NCBI GenBank assembly: GCA_013396525.1
Contig: VWYX01000357.1
Coordinates: forward strand, 310,001-374,000
From: Chaetorhynchus papuensis
Taxonomy: Eukaryota; Chordata; Aves; Passeriformes; Rhipiduridae
Direction of reading: 5' to 3'
Length of the DNA stretch: 64,000 nucleotides
The notes beneath the pieces were generated by a model, which made no database searches, was not told the origin of the DNA, and saw only the letters and a program-made list of their open reading frames with translations. Numbering within the stretch: the first letter of the stretch is position 1; each line of letters opens with the position of its first letter. Both the position numbers and the translations under genes were made by a program. Below are positions 1-13,800 of this stretch, piece by piece.

Positions 1-3000
1 TCAACTCATGCCTGCATACTCCATGATAAATGGTGAGTTGATGGGTGATACGTCTTATATATCCACATCAAGCGTAACAGCCACTGTTAGATTGAGTTCT
101 AGATGCCAACAGGTAAATTGATAACTTGGTTTTTACATTTGTAGTAAAACAGAGCTTTCAGTGGACTGATCAGATTGATGTGCAATTATTATGCTATTTA
201 CATGAATCAGACTGCAGTGCAATATCTGCATTGCATATATTAAGAGAGATCTAGGAATATTAAAAGAGGAAATATCTTTCCATTTGGCTTTAATAAATCC
301 AGTCCTGTATCCTGTTACATGATGTTTCATACACATGTATTTGTATCTATGCACACATTATTCTAAACTGTATGCTGAACGATGATTTTTCCTCCATTCC
401 AAGCCTCTAATCCACCACACTGCTGCCCTGCCAGGAGCTTACTTTAAAAATAACCCCAGGGAATCAGATGGTTATATTTAAAAACAAAGCTCTTAATTAA
501 AGTACAAATGAGGCTACTACGGTAGATTTTTTTTTTCCTTTGGTAATCAAATCAGAGTTTCCAGGTGCAATCATTGTCTCTGAAGACTTTTGATAATTAC
601 CAGGCAAGGCATTTTGCTAGCCCCTGAAGCCACCTAACTTCAGCATTTTGCAATGTTTTTCAGCCGTATCAATTTAGAGTCACTAATCCTAGCAAGATTA
701 AGCTTTGCCTTTATCGTGCGTATCTGCCCTGATTTAATACTGACTATACATTGTCTTCTGGTGATTGTACTAAGAAGTAAAAACACTGTTTACAGTAACT
801 ATTATCACATTACCAAACTTAAGATGAACTGATTTCCTTTCCCTCTTCCAATCCAGACAGATTCTGTTTCATCCGAATAGCCACCAGTATTTTACAAGGT
901 CACTGCAGGTCCAAGTGTGTTCACTGACTTCAGCAGCATTAATTTACAGCAAAGCCAATATAAATCTGAAGGTCCGTACACCTTTACACTCCACTTAAAG
1001 AAATGTGTATGCAAATCACCCATTTCATTCCAAACTTGAAAATGGGAAAACATCTCACAGAAAACTGTAATTGTTTATGTACAGGGTTAAACAAAAGCCA
1101 CTGGAAACAATTAATAAGACAAAGAAGTTATCCTTCCTGGTATTACTTATCCTTTATCAATAGATGAAGTAACATCTGTTGATCTCTAGTCTAGACTTAC
1201 AGAACTGGTATGTTGCATAGTTTCATGAAATCTTGCAAAATATGCAATATAATACTAAAAGATACCTATTTAAACAAAGAGCCTGATGCAGCAGATATCT
1301 GAAGCTCAACCTTAAAGTTAAATGGATGTTTCCATGTATTAGTATATTAGATGCAGTAAGGTACAGGTCCTAACTCTCCACCTAGTAAGACAAAAAAAAA
1401 GATAAGCATCCCAATCAAACATGTGAGTGCATGAGATAACATTACAAGCTACAAATGCTTAGAAGGAGAGCCCAGTAATCTGTCTGAATGCAATTATTTG
1501 TTCTGCTGGTGCCAAATGTGTTACATGTTAATCACCTCTTAGCACACAGGTAATTTCAATGTGGGTCAAAGTCAGCACTAAGGACTTAAGTTTTAGGCCT
1601 GTGAGGGGTGAATAGTTTTAGTTTATGCTCCTTGCCGTGCTTGGAATAAAATCCGAGAATACTTTTATGAGGTGTTACAAGTCACCTTTAAGTTCTTTCA
1701 CAGTGTGTAGGCATGGAACCATTTGGTCTGTGCTAGCCACACCATTGGCCTCTGCAAAAAGTAAATATATAGGAACAAGCTATAGACAGTCTTTCAGCCT
1801 GGGGGATATCTGTATTACTGACCTTACAGCTCCCTAGTAATTTATTGGGATTTAATATGCATACGTTTGTACAAGTAGCAGACAGTAAATCAGGGTTTAT
1901 TGAACTAGTCCAGGTGTATTTTAGGAGAGGACAATATTTATTCCCTATTTACAGAAGTATTGGTTTGCATTGAGTCATCACCAGGCTTGCAGCAAGACAA
2001 AGCCTACAGGGGGATATGATGCATCAGCACATATCCCCCTTTCTGCTTTAGCTTTCCTCACTGTCTTTCCCCAAAGGGTTTCTTTTTTAACAGTCTTCTT
2101 GCCAAAAAGGTTTTTTTTTTGAAAAGCCTCAAGGAATAGCATCAAAGTAAATGTTAAACACATTATCAATGGAGCTGGGAGGGTGGAGAAGAAACTGGTG
2201 CTAACCAGCCTGAGGGTGAAGAGAGCAGGGCAGCAAAATGAAAGAGCTGGCGCATGGCAGAAAGGATGCAGCAGAAAGGATGCTGAGAAGTGATCAGTGT
2301 TGCAGCAGAGGCGGGAGCAGGTTATTAATTTTCTGGCTGCAGGAGTGTTCACTATGTTTGCTATCATTCAGCAAGCAAAAGGCAAAAAGTGTGTGATGTT
2401 TCCTTCATTATTAAAGAGAAGGAGAATTAATCCTGCTCACAGAAGCAAAGGTAAATGTTGAATTCTTATGTCCCATTTGACTGGTTTCTTGCTACAATAG
2501 AATTGTGGGAGATTTTATGGGCCTAGGAAGCATTATATGTAGCAACAGAATATTTTGTAGAAATAATTAAAAGCCCAGTCAAATACACAAAATGTGATAT
2601 AAAGTTACCTGTGCAAGCCAGCAGCCTAGATACCTGCTGGGCAGTTCAAATGCCCACTACAGAGATGGTGTTTTTTAATATTCTGTGGCACGTCGTGAAA
2701 AGGACAGAAGTTCAGGGACAGCTCCTAATGAACTGAACAAAGCAGGTTGTTGTCCTCAAGTACTGGTCCCCACTGCTCCAAGATGGCAAGATCAGGTGGA
2801 TATTCTCCAGGAGGTACATGTATGCAGGTACTTTTCCTGCAGGATTGCATCCCTGCTAGGGGTCAGGACACCTATAGAAATTATCCTGCAGAAGCCTCGT
2901 TTAGAGGGAACTGGGGATGATGCATGAGCACAGGCTCGAAGGTCTCTGCAGCAGGCTCTGCTCCCTTTGAATCCAGGGTGCTTGATGGGGGTGGCTGTGA

Positions 3001-3334
3001 CAGTCTGTTCACTGCCTCATGGTAGCACGGGAAGGGCGCTGTTCTCCCATGGCCAAATTTAAAATAGCTTTCCATTGCAATTCTAGTGCTGATCGGCACT
3101 CTAAATAACTTTGCTGGTCAAACAGGATGTGATGAAAATTCCTGATGCCAGAAGCAGTTTCACTAGGAGCAAGCTCTTAACCCAAGAAATTCTGTCTTAC
3201 CCCCAAGCTATTTCTGGTGTGAGGAGGAAGAATTAGATAAAATAGCAAGGACATTAAAGCTTCCTAGCTTTAATGTTTCACCTTTTCCACTGACAGTCCC
3301 TAAAAATACATTAAGAGTATAATTTAGCACAGTT

Positions 3335-3660
3335 TCCAAATGCCCATGTGTCACCAGGTAGGTAAGCATCATTATCTCTAGGGCAGCTGAAACAGAGAAG
3401 TTAATTGACTTTCCATAAGGTCATGCAACAAATCAATGTCAGAGAAAAGATCAGACTCAACTTCTTTGGTTGGAGAGGCAGATGTCTAATCCACTAGACC
3501 ACGAAGGCCTCTGCCCAGGCAACTGACTTAACTCCTAAATCCCATTTTACTCATGTGTTAATTATATCAGTGTTACCTAGCTCACGGAGGTGCCCTGAGG
3601 ATGAATTAGTTAATTGCTGTTAACTGGCACTTTGACAATGTCAAATACTGTAAGGTGGAG
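3335..3660. repeat. Ancient SINE/LINE 3'-end fragment (MIR/L3/CR1-L3-like)
   Basis: The stretch resembles the tail of old amniote repeats. It has a 'cattatctctagggcagctgaaacagag' type block, a 'taattgactttccataaggtcatgcaac' type block, then 'taatccactagaccacgaagg' and finally 'tgaggatgaattagttaattg'. These echo the characteristic phrases 'gaaactgaggcacagag', 'gacttgcccaaggtcacacagc', 'ctatccactaggccac' and 'tgtgaggattaattagttaatg' of MIR/L3-type elements. It is heavily diverged and has no coding capacity. The exact family cannot be decided by eye. Confidence 0.5.
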
Positions 3661-6600
3661 TCTATTTATGACAGCTGTCGCTGGAAGACACAGTACCTGA
3701 GTACATGGAGTTACCAGATCTTGTATTGTGGAATGGATAAATACATGAAGCAGCTGCCCACTAGTCACTCAGCAGCAAAAAAACCACCCCATGCTATTTT
3801 TAGAGTAAGTAGAGAGTTTAATGAATATTCTGAAAATAATGAGATCCCCAAGCTCATGAGCACAGGAAAAAGAGGTCTTGTGTTTATTCCTGATGAATTT
3901 TAAGTCGGCCATGAAGATGGCGAAGGTTGATCACTGTTGATCAACAAGCGAGCTTGCCGGCTGTTGGTAAGGAAACGATCTGTAGTGTCTGGAGATAGTA
4001 GCTAACATAGCTTATGTACATCTTCCTTTTTAATACCTCAGACTAAGTCACAGTATGACTTTTGATGAAGGAAAGTGCACAGGCTATTTCTGTAGCAGGA
4101 GATATGCTCAAATTATTTTCCTCTAATAAGCATGGTGAAGTCAGAGTAATGAGGAGACAGTAACTTCACCAATATCCCAGGATTTTATTGCAACACTGAA
4201 CATTAAGGCACTCACTGTTCACAAACTATCCATTCACTTGTAGCCACTGAGAAATTTCTCCAAAAAAACGTTATTTAAAGTTATTTTAAGAAAATTTCCC
4301 TGATATTTCCTTACAATGCAGAGAAGGCACTGAGGTGAAGGCTCCTACAGGGTTTTTTTTGTTTTTGTACTTTTCCCCTTTGGCACCGGCAAGAGCTGCA
4401 GGAAAACTGCATGTATGGAGGGAGAACTTGAAAACAGTGTCCTCCTAAACAGACTTTAATTCTGGTTTAGTAAAATGTGATAAAGAATGTATTTGGCCTC
4501 TCAAAACCTCCATGTAAAAGTCCCTTTATGACCCCTCAAAGGAAATAAGTACTTCTGCTGTGAGGTTCATTAGAATTATTTTTGATACCTGCCTAAGGAT
4601 GAGATGAATCATATTTTAGAGGTTCCTATTTTTCTGCACTGTTATCTCAGATGTAGGTAAGTGTATTACACCCTAGTCAGAGCAACTTAGAAGTCCATTT
4701 TTCTCTGCATTGCTAGCTCAGAAATACAAACCCATTCTTTGTTCAGAAGAAACAGTCTCTGCTGTAGATTAGTTAGGTGTTACATTATATTGATGGTGAG
4801 CTTTTGTATCTCTCCCAGTGATTATTTTAACCATTCCTGCTGGAAGTCACATTTTTCAAAGGATCTCAATGAAACAGCTCTTCAGTATAGAGACAATCCC
4901 ACCATTTCTTCAAGCATCTTGTATGAACTGTGCTGTTTCTCCTCCATTGGGTGCAGTGGATTGTAACAACAGATACTTAAGCCTTCCCACAGGTGTTGCA
5001 TCATAGCCTATAGTCATTTCAGATATTCATGTATAGCAATATAGTCCAGCATTTTGGGCAGTTAGTGCTGCCAGTACCTTCGTCCTTGTATTGAGTCCCA
5101 CAATTGGGTTGGAGCAATGCAGCCGAGAACACCCAAAGGGCAGGAAATGCATCAGCACTGGTGCGTAAAGGAATATTCTGTAATATTCAAGCATTCCAGA
5201 GATCTAAGAAGATTTCTTAATGGGAATCTACTTAGAAATTAAGACACGGGGTTCTGGGCCTGGACCACGTGGTGGGTTTCTGCAGCAGCTGTTGTTATGG
5301 GACCCCATAACAGTCTGCATCAGAACTTGCAAGTGAGTATGACCATAACTTATCACTTGTCTGGTTGGTTTGCCATAGAAGTGTAGCTTTTAGTTTGACA
5401 AAAGGGAAAAGGGCTCCCTGAAATTATCAGATCAGTCAGTTTTTCTTCACCCATTATTGTGACACACATCCTAGAAAAGGCTGAAGAAACTGTTGGTATA
5501 TCCTTCAAGCACTTGCAGTCACTATTTAACTTTTCAAAGACTTTGTCATGTATACATGGTTACTGTATGTCTGCACTGAGATAATTTTTAAAATACATTA
5601 AAACGGCAGCCCAGCCCCCTGGCTGTGTGATGGCTTTCCTGTGGAACAGTGCCCAGCTCTGGGTCAATCACCTCCTCCTTCCGGTCACCCACAGCTTAGA
5701 AGCCAGTGAGTTTTTCCCTCTTAGCTTCATAACAGAGGGAAAAAGGGAGGTCAGAAAAAACATAAGCTGTTGTCTTCCCCATCTCTCTTGCAGCCAGCAC
5801 TGAGCCCAGGCTGCAAACTCTGCTGATGTGCAGCGGCCAAAGGCTTGGCTCCCTCCCAGCCCAGAGCAGTCTCCATGCAGGCATGATCATCTTTAATGAA
5901 GTCCCTTTTTTTGGATCAGTAAGGAGTGCTTCCTGGGGGTGCCGGCAGCAGCTTTTGGAGCAGCTGCAAAGAGCCCCTTGAGCAGCCAGCACCAAAAGCC
6001 TGCACCCCACCTGCCCTGGGAGCAGCCTCCTCATTATGAGGTGGCTCACATACTGGTTTTTTGGGGCATTTTTGGGGAAGAAAAGCTCAACTGGTGGCAG
6101 TTTTGAGCTCAAGGAAACAAAAGGTCAGGCAGGGGTAGGAGTTGGTGTGGAGACACTCAGCAGTGGTGTTTTTATCTCATGTAAAAGTGGTCTAGACAGG
6201 ATTGTGGTGGAGCTGTATGGAGATCCGGGGTGCTTTGCTGATGGTACAAACATCAGCACGCGTTTCCCACTCTGGAGATTACAGCCTAAATTTAAAGGCT
6301 GCACAACTGCCTGATTACAGGGAATCAATTTGAGTTCTCAGCAATAGAAAACAATACACAGAGACTGCTTAATATGCTTAAGCTTTCAAATGGCCTTTGG
6401 GTGCAAAGCTGCAAAGACATTGCTGGTCTCACAATGTCCCAAAAGGCAGCACCAGGCTTACAGTTGCCAGCCATGGATCATGGGTCTGTACCACTGGCAA
6501 ATGGGATATTATTTGTAAATGTGACAAATGGGTAGATACTGCTCCGCTGCTTTACAGGCCAGGTTTTTAATGTCTCTTATTTTCTAAGGTGGCTGTTTCC

Positions 6601-9600
6601 ATGGCTTGTAAGCATTTCATAAACATTTCTGGAGTCATTCTCATGATCCCCATGTGAGGTTGGTAGGTCTCTGCTGCCTGCATTTTGCAGGTGGGCATAA
6701 AGGAAGCAAAGAGCAATTACAGTCTCTTCTGAGCAAAGATAGAGTGGTTCATTACTTGCTTTTATTGCCTTTGTCGTTATGGGTCCCTAGGTTCAATTAG
6801 AGCTTCCCAGTGCTACTGCAGTACGTTAATGACAAAATTACTTGCCTACGGTTTTTGGGGGAGGAAAAAAAAAGCTACAAGGTGCTGCTCAAACTTGGAT
6901 TTCAGTTTCTAGTCTGGCAGCTCCTGTATGACACTTCAGTCTCTGGTGGGCCTGGAAGTCATCTACCTAAATTGCTGGATCCCACATTAGCTTCCTCTCC
7001 TTCACAGAGAGCCACGCTAGTCCAAGCTGTCATCTAGTGCTGCTGCAGTCCCAGCCCAGCAAGCTTCTTCAAATGAAACAGTTGTTTCATGTTGTCCCCC
7101 CATGAAGAAACAAGAAGGAAAGAGGACTGGGAAGAAGGAAAGCCACCTGTTTTTTCCCCCTTCCCTGTCATTGCCACTGAAAGTCTCCTCATGGCAAGCC
7201 TGTGCTAGCAGCCAGCCATTTTGCTGAAAACATCCCAGAGCTAAATATGTCAGCAAAGCTGGGATTCCTCCCTCCTACATTTTTATTTTCGTAGGATAAA
7301 TATATACAGCTTAGCTGATTGCTCTCACCGTCTTAGGGGAGAGGAGTAGATATTTTTAGGCTCAGGTTAATCTCCCCCTAAAATAGGTCAGCTGATGGCT
7401 ATAAATAAGATGTTTTATTTGTGCACAGAGAAAATGAGATTGTGAGCACCTTTGGATCTGGGTCCCTGGAGGGGCTAGGAGGTGACAGCTCCCAAAGAGA
7501 GGGTGTGTGCCTGAGTACTCTAGCAGAGAGCAGGCGGAATGGCAGTGCCTCTGGTCAGCAACAGCTCGCCTGAGAGAGCCTCCTCCTATCCATCGCTGAG
7601 GCTGGAGAGATTTTATCCCCTTCTTTGAAATACAGGGCTGCACTGTGCCCCACAGCAGAGGTCTGTAATCCATCTTCTGAGGTTTGGATGACTGCACCTT
7701 TGGCATAGGGAATAAGTTCTTGTGATTGCAATTTGAAGGCAGTATTAAAGGGTTTGAATAATAATATTTCAGCGTGTTATCTCTACATACCTATTGATTA
7801 CACATTCGCACAGTGTTATTAATGTAGCAGTACTTCTGAGATTTGTAAATGTCTTCATTAAGGGATAGGATTCAGAAACAGAGGTATATATTTAGCTCTG
7901 CAGGTAGTTCCAATCACTCTCAGCTGGTTTCAGGCCATACAAATTTATAAGTGAGGGTGCTTTGAATGGTGAGCTCAGCAGATACACTAACTATGATACC
8001 TGAGTCCCTGATGCCACTTAAGTGGATGAGAAGAATGTCTGTATGTTACAGTGAGGTCACAGTTTCATTCTATGATGTTACATGTGGCCAAAAATACCAT
8101 GTTTGTGAAGGCACCCTCCACAACAAGATCAATTGGAGTATTTTCTAAAATTCCCTCTGCATTTCTCAAAAGAAACTCCAGTGACACTCCTACAGAGCTG
8201 GTTGTGTTAGCTTTGCTGGTATTAAGTGGCACCTTGCAAATTGAGGGGACCACTGCAATCAAGATTACGCAGAGGTGCTTAATCTTTGTAAAGGTACTAT
8301 GAAAAGTGAGTAATGGTATCAGCCACACTTTGGAGCATACTTTTGTTTGCCTTGCAGAAAGTAAATTAAATGTCTTAACATCATCCTCATAACCATGCTG
8401 TTTTTCCTAATGAAGCAGTTAACATACGTGCCGAATATTGTGATGGTAAATTCAGAGTTCATTAAATGTTAGTACAGCACTCAAACTGGCTGGCTGGTTT
8501 GGAATTACCACATGCCTGGCCTAGAAAGACCAACAATAGGCCAGAAATGTTCCTAGAATATTTAGCATTTAAAATATCATCCCAGCACATCCTAATGTTC
8601 TGTTGCTCTAGTCCTCTTACAGGGAATATTTATACCAGTCGTTAAAGGGGGAAAAAAAGCATCAGAGGCTGGCACACCAGCTTTTGACAAGTTCCATATG
8701 AAAAGCATTTGTGTAGCCACCATTAAATGTCATGTAAAATCAGTTCTCAGTTCTAGACTGAGACAGCTGCCACTAAACCTGAAAATAAAGAAGGAGGTTG
8801 TGTTACAACTACTGACCGCAGTGAGAGGAGGAAATGGGAAGAGGAAGAAGAAGGAAGGCATGATGCTCCCTAATATCAGCTCTCAGATGGAAGTAGGAAC
8901 CTGGGGGGATGACCTGATACTGCTGGTACCTCGGAGCACTGGTTGAGTAACAGGACACCCTGTTTTGGCACCTCTTTCAGTCAGCTTGTGGCAGCCATCC
9001 CACAACACGAGTGGCAGAGTTTAGTTATCTACACCTGCACATCTGTTTGCTGTTTGGCATGCCCCAGGCTGCACCATGGAAAAACATTTTCTTTGCTGTT
9101 TTTCTTTTTCTTCTTTTCTGAGTGGAGCCTTGAAACCTGGACCTGCTATCCCGAAACACACAGCTCAATTCAGTGTGCCATGCCTGGTTTTTAATGCTTA
9201 TGTGTCAGATTTCACAGCAAGTAGTCACTCCCAGTTGCAATCCTGGTGCTTGGGAAATAGATGCATCCCTCTTATTGCTCCCCCATGATATGGGTGAGCA
9301 TGATGGGGCAGGAAAGAGCTGCTGTCACTGGTTATCATTCTTAGGAGACATTCTGTGTTACTCTGCACAGCTCCTAGCTCAGGGCTCTTCTTAAATGCTG
9401 CAATGGCATCCTGTGAAGGTGCTGTGCCTGACTGAGTTATTAGGACAACACTGTTCACTAGTATTTGTGTTACATCCATCATCAGTATGACTGTGATTTA
9501 GTGTACCAACTTGCAAACAGTCAATTTATTGTATTAAAGCAGTCAGCCGACTGGCCTATGCTAATCATGAATCCCACCTCCAAAATCACAGTTGCTTTCA

Positions 9601-10389
9601 GTTTGGGGTTTTTTTCCTTTGCTTTATATTTTTGACATCAAAGTCAGGTCATATTTAGACTTTTCTTCCATTAACTGGAACTTCTAAAATTATGCAGGAC
9701 GTTCCACCTGATTTCTTGCTTTGAAAAGCCAAAGAAAATGGCTTTTGCAAAACTGTGTGTCTCAAAATGAATTTGACAGACATCTTCAATTCCGTGTGTT
9801 TCACCACCTTGTGGGTACAGTCTGTACTTCCATTTCATTTCCAAGCCACATTTCTATTCCCACCTTTTCCTGAGGTGACTTATAAATTATATTCTGCAAG
9901 AGAATCATTTTGATCTAACTTTCGGCTTTATTTTTTTAGCAATGATCAGTAGAGTATGTTAGTGTTGCTTAGTAATGAAGTCTCTTGAGACCTGTCTGGC
10001 ACATTTTTCAGAACATCCTATACTAGTCCCTGCAGAATGTGACAAGAAGATTGAATAAAACTGTATCAGGAAAACATATAGAATACTACTTATGTTACAA
10101 AATTTTTTTTTTATTTTAAATTCAGGAAGGGGAGAAATAAACATTTTAGTATGACTGGACTTTCTACTGCCTGTTTCACAGCCAGTGGTGTCCTATAATT
10201 TTTCATGAATATGCCCACAAGTTTCATCAGTTTTCATGAATAATTTCCTTCTTGGATGTCCTCTGTTGTCACAGACAATAATACTGTGTCATTCCAAAAA
10301 ATTTTCATTCTGAGCATTTAACTTCTGCTCACATCTGGAACCATTCTGAGCGCATGTCCAATCTGAGCTGCCCAGTGCAAGAAAAATAC

Positions 10390-10866
10390 AGACTTAGCGG
10401 AGAGAGTCCGATGCAGGGCCACAATGAAGGGCCATTGAAGGGCCAGAGCATCTCTACTATGAGGGGAGAACTGTTCAGCATGGAGGAGGGAAGGCTCAGA
10501 GGGTCCTAATCCATCTGTATAAATAGCAGGGGCTGGGGAATGAGAGATGAAGAGGGAGCTGGGCAGTGCTCAGTAGTGCCCACTGGCAGAATAAGGGCCT
10601 TACTCTGCCAGTGGGCATTAAAAACCATCAAATTCCATCTGAACAGAAGAAAACATGCTTTCACTGTGGGGGTGGCCAAACACTGGAACAGGTTGGCTAG
10701 AGAGGTTGAGAGTTGGCTAGAGATATTTGAAGATCGTGGAGATATCAAAAACCTGACTGGACATGGTGCTGGGAAAAATGCTTTTGGTGTCCCTGCTTCA
10801 GCAGGGTGTAGGACCAGATGACCACCAGAGGTATCCACCAGTCCCTGCCATTCTGTGACTCTGTGT
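10390..10866 (+). mobile_element. CR1 LINE 3' end (5'-truncated, diverged)
   Basis: This is the 3' end of a CR1 non-LTR retrotransposon. Recognisable CR1 phrases appear in order: 'agggccacaatgaagg', 'ctctactatgagg', 'tgttcagcatggagga', 'gttccatctgaacag'-type, 'cactggaacaggttggct' and the terminal 'ggaccagatgaccaccagagg', ending in the 'cattctgtgactctgtg' 3' repeat typical of CR1. A residual frame on the same strand still reads KHWNRLAREVE, the CR1 ORF2 C-terminal motif. It is truncated at the 5' end, as most avian CR1 copies are, and carries many substitutions and short internal duplications, so it is not active. Confidence 0.9.
10577..10617. repeat. Near-perfect 41-nt palindrome inside CR1
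   Basis: The left arm is 10577-10596, the centre is 10597, and the right arm is 10598-10617. Nineteen of 20 arm positions pair; the one mismatch is at arm position 15 (A at 10591 opposite C at 10603). The arms begin TGCCCACTGG and end CCAGTGGGCA. CR1 copies normally carry only a weak TGCCCA...TGGGCA quasi-palindrome at this place, so the long perfect pairing appears to be specific to this copy. Confidence 0.9.
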
Positions 10867-13800
10867 TACATGAATTTGTAGTCCCGTGTATTTGTACACA
10901 TTACACTTCTTGTCTGTGGTGTTTTTAAAATCATGCATGCTGTTTGTCCATATGCTGTAAACTCAAGCCAGTTTAAATGATCAGTCTCAATTCTAATGAT
11001 TTCAGGTCCCTAAAGTAATTTCTATGACCCTAAAATTCTCCCAAGAACAGCAGAATTCATCACACTATGGCAAAGTCTTTATTTTAGGCTCTTAATCATT
11101 TCATATGTGAACAGATTTCTCATAGTATTTAAATTGCTATTTTACATTAAAATTTTATTTTTATAAAAAGCTATTTCCCCCAAGACCTAGACCATGCATA
11201 TTTAGTACCACGTCTTGTTATTTTTATATTTAAAAGTACATTTTTAGTAGATTTGTTGTCCATTTGCTCTTCCTATAGAATAATCTCATTTGTACATCAA
11301 GTCATTCTTACAAAGTCATTTCAATGGGAAATTCCAATTATGGAGCTCAAATCTGGCCTGAGTCACATAGGCACAACTGTTGACAGATGCTTTGTAATGG
11401 GCTACAAAGTATTTGTGCACAAACCACAAGAAATCCAGCCTGACTCTTACAACTCAAGCTGGTACATGATGGCTTAGCAGCAGCGCTGTTCTGCAGCCTG
11501 CAGGAGTCTGAGAGGCTGTAAATCTGGATCACTAGTGAGTTATGTAACAGCCTCTAAGTGAGTCAAATACATTAATGGTTAGATAAGATAGATATTTGTA
11601 TGTGTATTCTGACTGTAATTAGAGTTCCTAAAAAAGCTGACAATTTATGCACATCTTCCCCAATCAACAGGCTTTGACAGGGATTAGCAATACTCCCAAG
11701 ATTAGGCAGTCTGACAATCCTTGTGGCCCGTACTAAAAGTCACAATAATAAAGGCTTAGAATGTAACTGCACAATTGGGATGGATAAAATAGAAAACAAT
11801 CCAGAAGTCATCTTTCTGCAGTATCTCTTTAAGTTAATTCAGCATCCAACTAGCATAATTCTGAAAGGAAAGTTCCAGCCATGGCTTGTGGATAAATGGT
11901 CTGTTTTACTGTGGGACGTACCTCAGGCAGGCAGGATGGGCACCCATACACGCTGCTCAGGCTGCCTTAACCATGCAGGCACTGCTTTATGCTTCCCGTG
12001 AGGTCTCTCAAAGGGTTTAGGGGGTGTTTTGGAGAGGTATTCTTTGTTTCTCAATTATTTTATGCCCTATAGTGCAGGAATGAAAATTTATTGGCAGATA
12101 TCAGTGGTGATTTTTTCTGGGGGGTTACAGCTTAAAAAAATCAGTCCTAGAAATACATCTGGGTCCCATAGACTCGAAGTTTGGGTTCATTCATCCACAT
12201 TTAGATTTATTTGACTTGAGGTGACAAAGGTGACAAGAAACACTCTTCCCCACCAGCACTTTATTTTTTTTCCCCTGAAGTTTCTTTCAGACATGGAGGA
12301 GAAAGAAAAGTGAGAAGGACAGTGTCTGTCAGTAGCCACAGATGCCACCACTGCCCTGGTGTGGGGGCAGAGGCAGGAGAAAACTCCCTGCTTGTGAGTT
12401 GCTTTTTGAATGGAAGGGAGGATTCTGCACTGCTCACGCTGGCTGTTTCATTTGCAAATGAAAACAGGGCTGTCCTCAATGCCAAGGCAAATGTCCAGGC
12501 TGCTCCAGGTTTCACCCACTAACTGCTGTGCTTTGCTAGACATTTCTTAATGATATTCCTCACTGGTTGTGGTCTCTCCCCTGCCCACTGTTCACTGGCA
12601 TAAGAAAGACCATGTCAGGCTTTCCTTGCCAGACATACAGGAGCAGGACAAGTGTGGGAGAAGAGCAAGGCACACCTTTACTGTTTTTATATTGTGTGGT
12701 GTATGTTGGATGCTGGAATGTAGAAAAATAGTTCTTCTCGTCAATAAACACATAAGAGAAGATATTATTTCTTTCATCATTCTGATAGGTGATAACCCTG
12801 TAGCCATTTATCAACTGTCCAGTAGAAATAAATGTCTTTTGTCATTTTCTCACATTTAATAACATCATACCTCTTTGTAATTTTAGCTGTTCATCTCAAC
12901 TGCTACCTTTTTTTTTATTTTTAAAAGTGAGCTTAGAAGAGAAAAGATACTTTAATGGGGCTTCCTCCTTTCTTTGACAAGACAAAAAAATGATTGTAAA
13001 GAATACGAGATTAATTATTTGGATTCATAAATCCAGGAGAAATGCACTTGCTTAAAGTAGAATAAACACCAAAGCAGTCTCACTTGGATTTGCAATGGCT
13101 TTGAAGTTGAGTTTGATTTTGCAAAACTACCAGCATCATTTTCTCAGTTTGCTATCCCAGACCTGCTACTACATTTTTTCTATCCCCATTTGGTAGACAT
13201 CCCCACCCTGTGTGTCATGTAAAGGAGATTACATATTTCCATATTTCCTTTTACTGGTAATCCTTTCTCATGTCTCTAGACAACAAGGCCTGAAGTTCTT
13301 CGGTGCTCCAGCAAGCATGGCTAGTAGGCAACCTACTAAAGTGGACGAGTGTTTTTACAAAATTTGGTATGGCAGTGAATAATACCATCTCTCCATTAGT
13401 ATTTCTACCCAAATAGCAAAATAACATCATTCTAGACTACACCCCCAGTTTCAGCTTTCAATATGACTATGCCTAATTTTACTGCAGGGGTTATCAGCTG
13501 CAGAGCTGGAGCTTCTGGTTATCAAGTTTGGGATAATTGGAGTTTGAGGCTTCTGTGAAGATATGGCACAAGATTTGCAGTAGGAAGACAGCTACCTGCT
13601 AAAAGTACACAGGCTTATCCCTCTGCTGGTTTATCTAGATGACCAGAAAAGAGATGGTCAGCTCCCACACCAAGTTCCCTGGGGTGGCTTTTTCCTGTCA
13701 GAACGTGATGTGTAGTAAGGAAAGGAGGCACAAAGTCAAAAATCTTATAGTAAAGCTTCTTAAAACACCATCTTGTATTACATTTGTGTGGAAGACAAAT

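Noticed and set aside
3471..3515. tRNA-like string near 'taatccactagaccac'
   Set aside because: It does not fold into a cloverleaf with the required A and B boxes by eye; it fits an ancient SINE/LINE tail.
5696..6314. Overlapping open frames of 138 and 92 codons on opposite strands
   Set aside because: No similarity to a known protein and no splice or promoter context; mildly GC-rich intron sequence explains them.
10540..10821. 93-codon open frame reading KHWNRLAREVE
   Set aside because: It is the decayed CR1 ORF2 tail, part of the repeat, and not a host gene.
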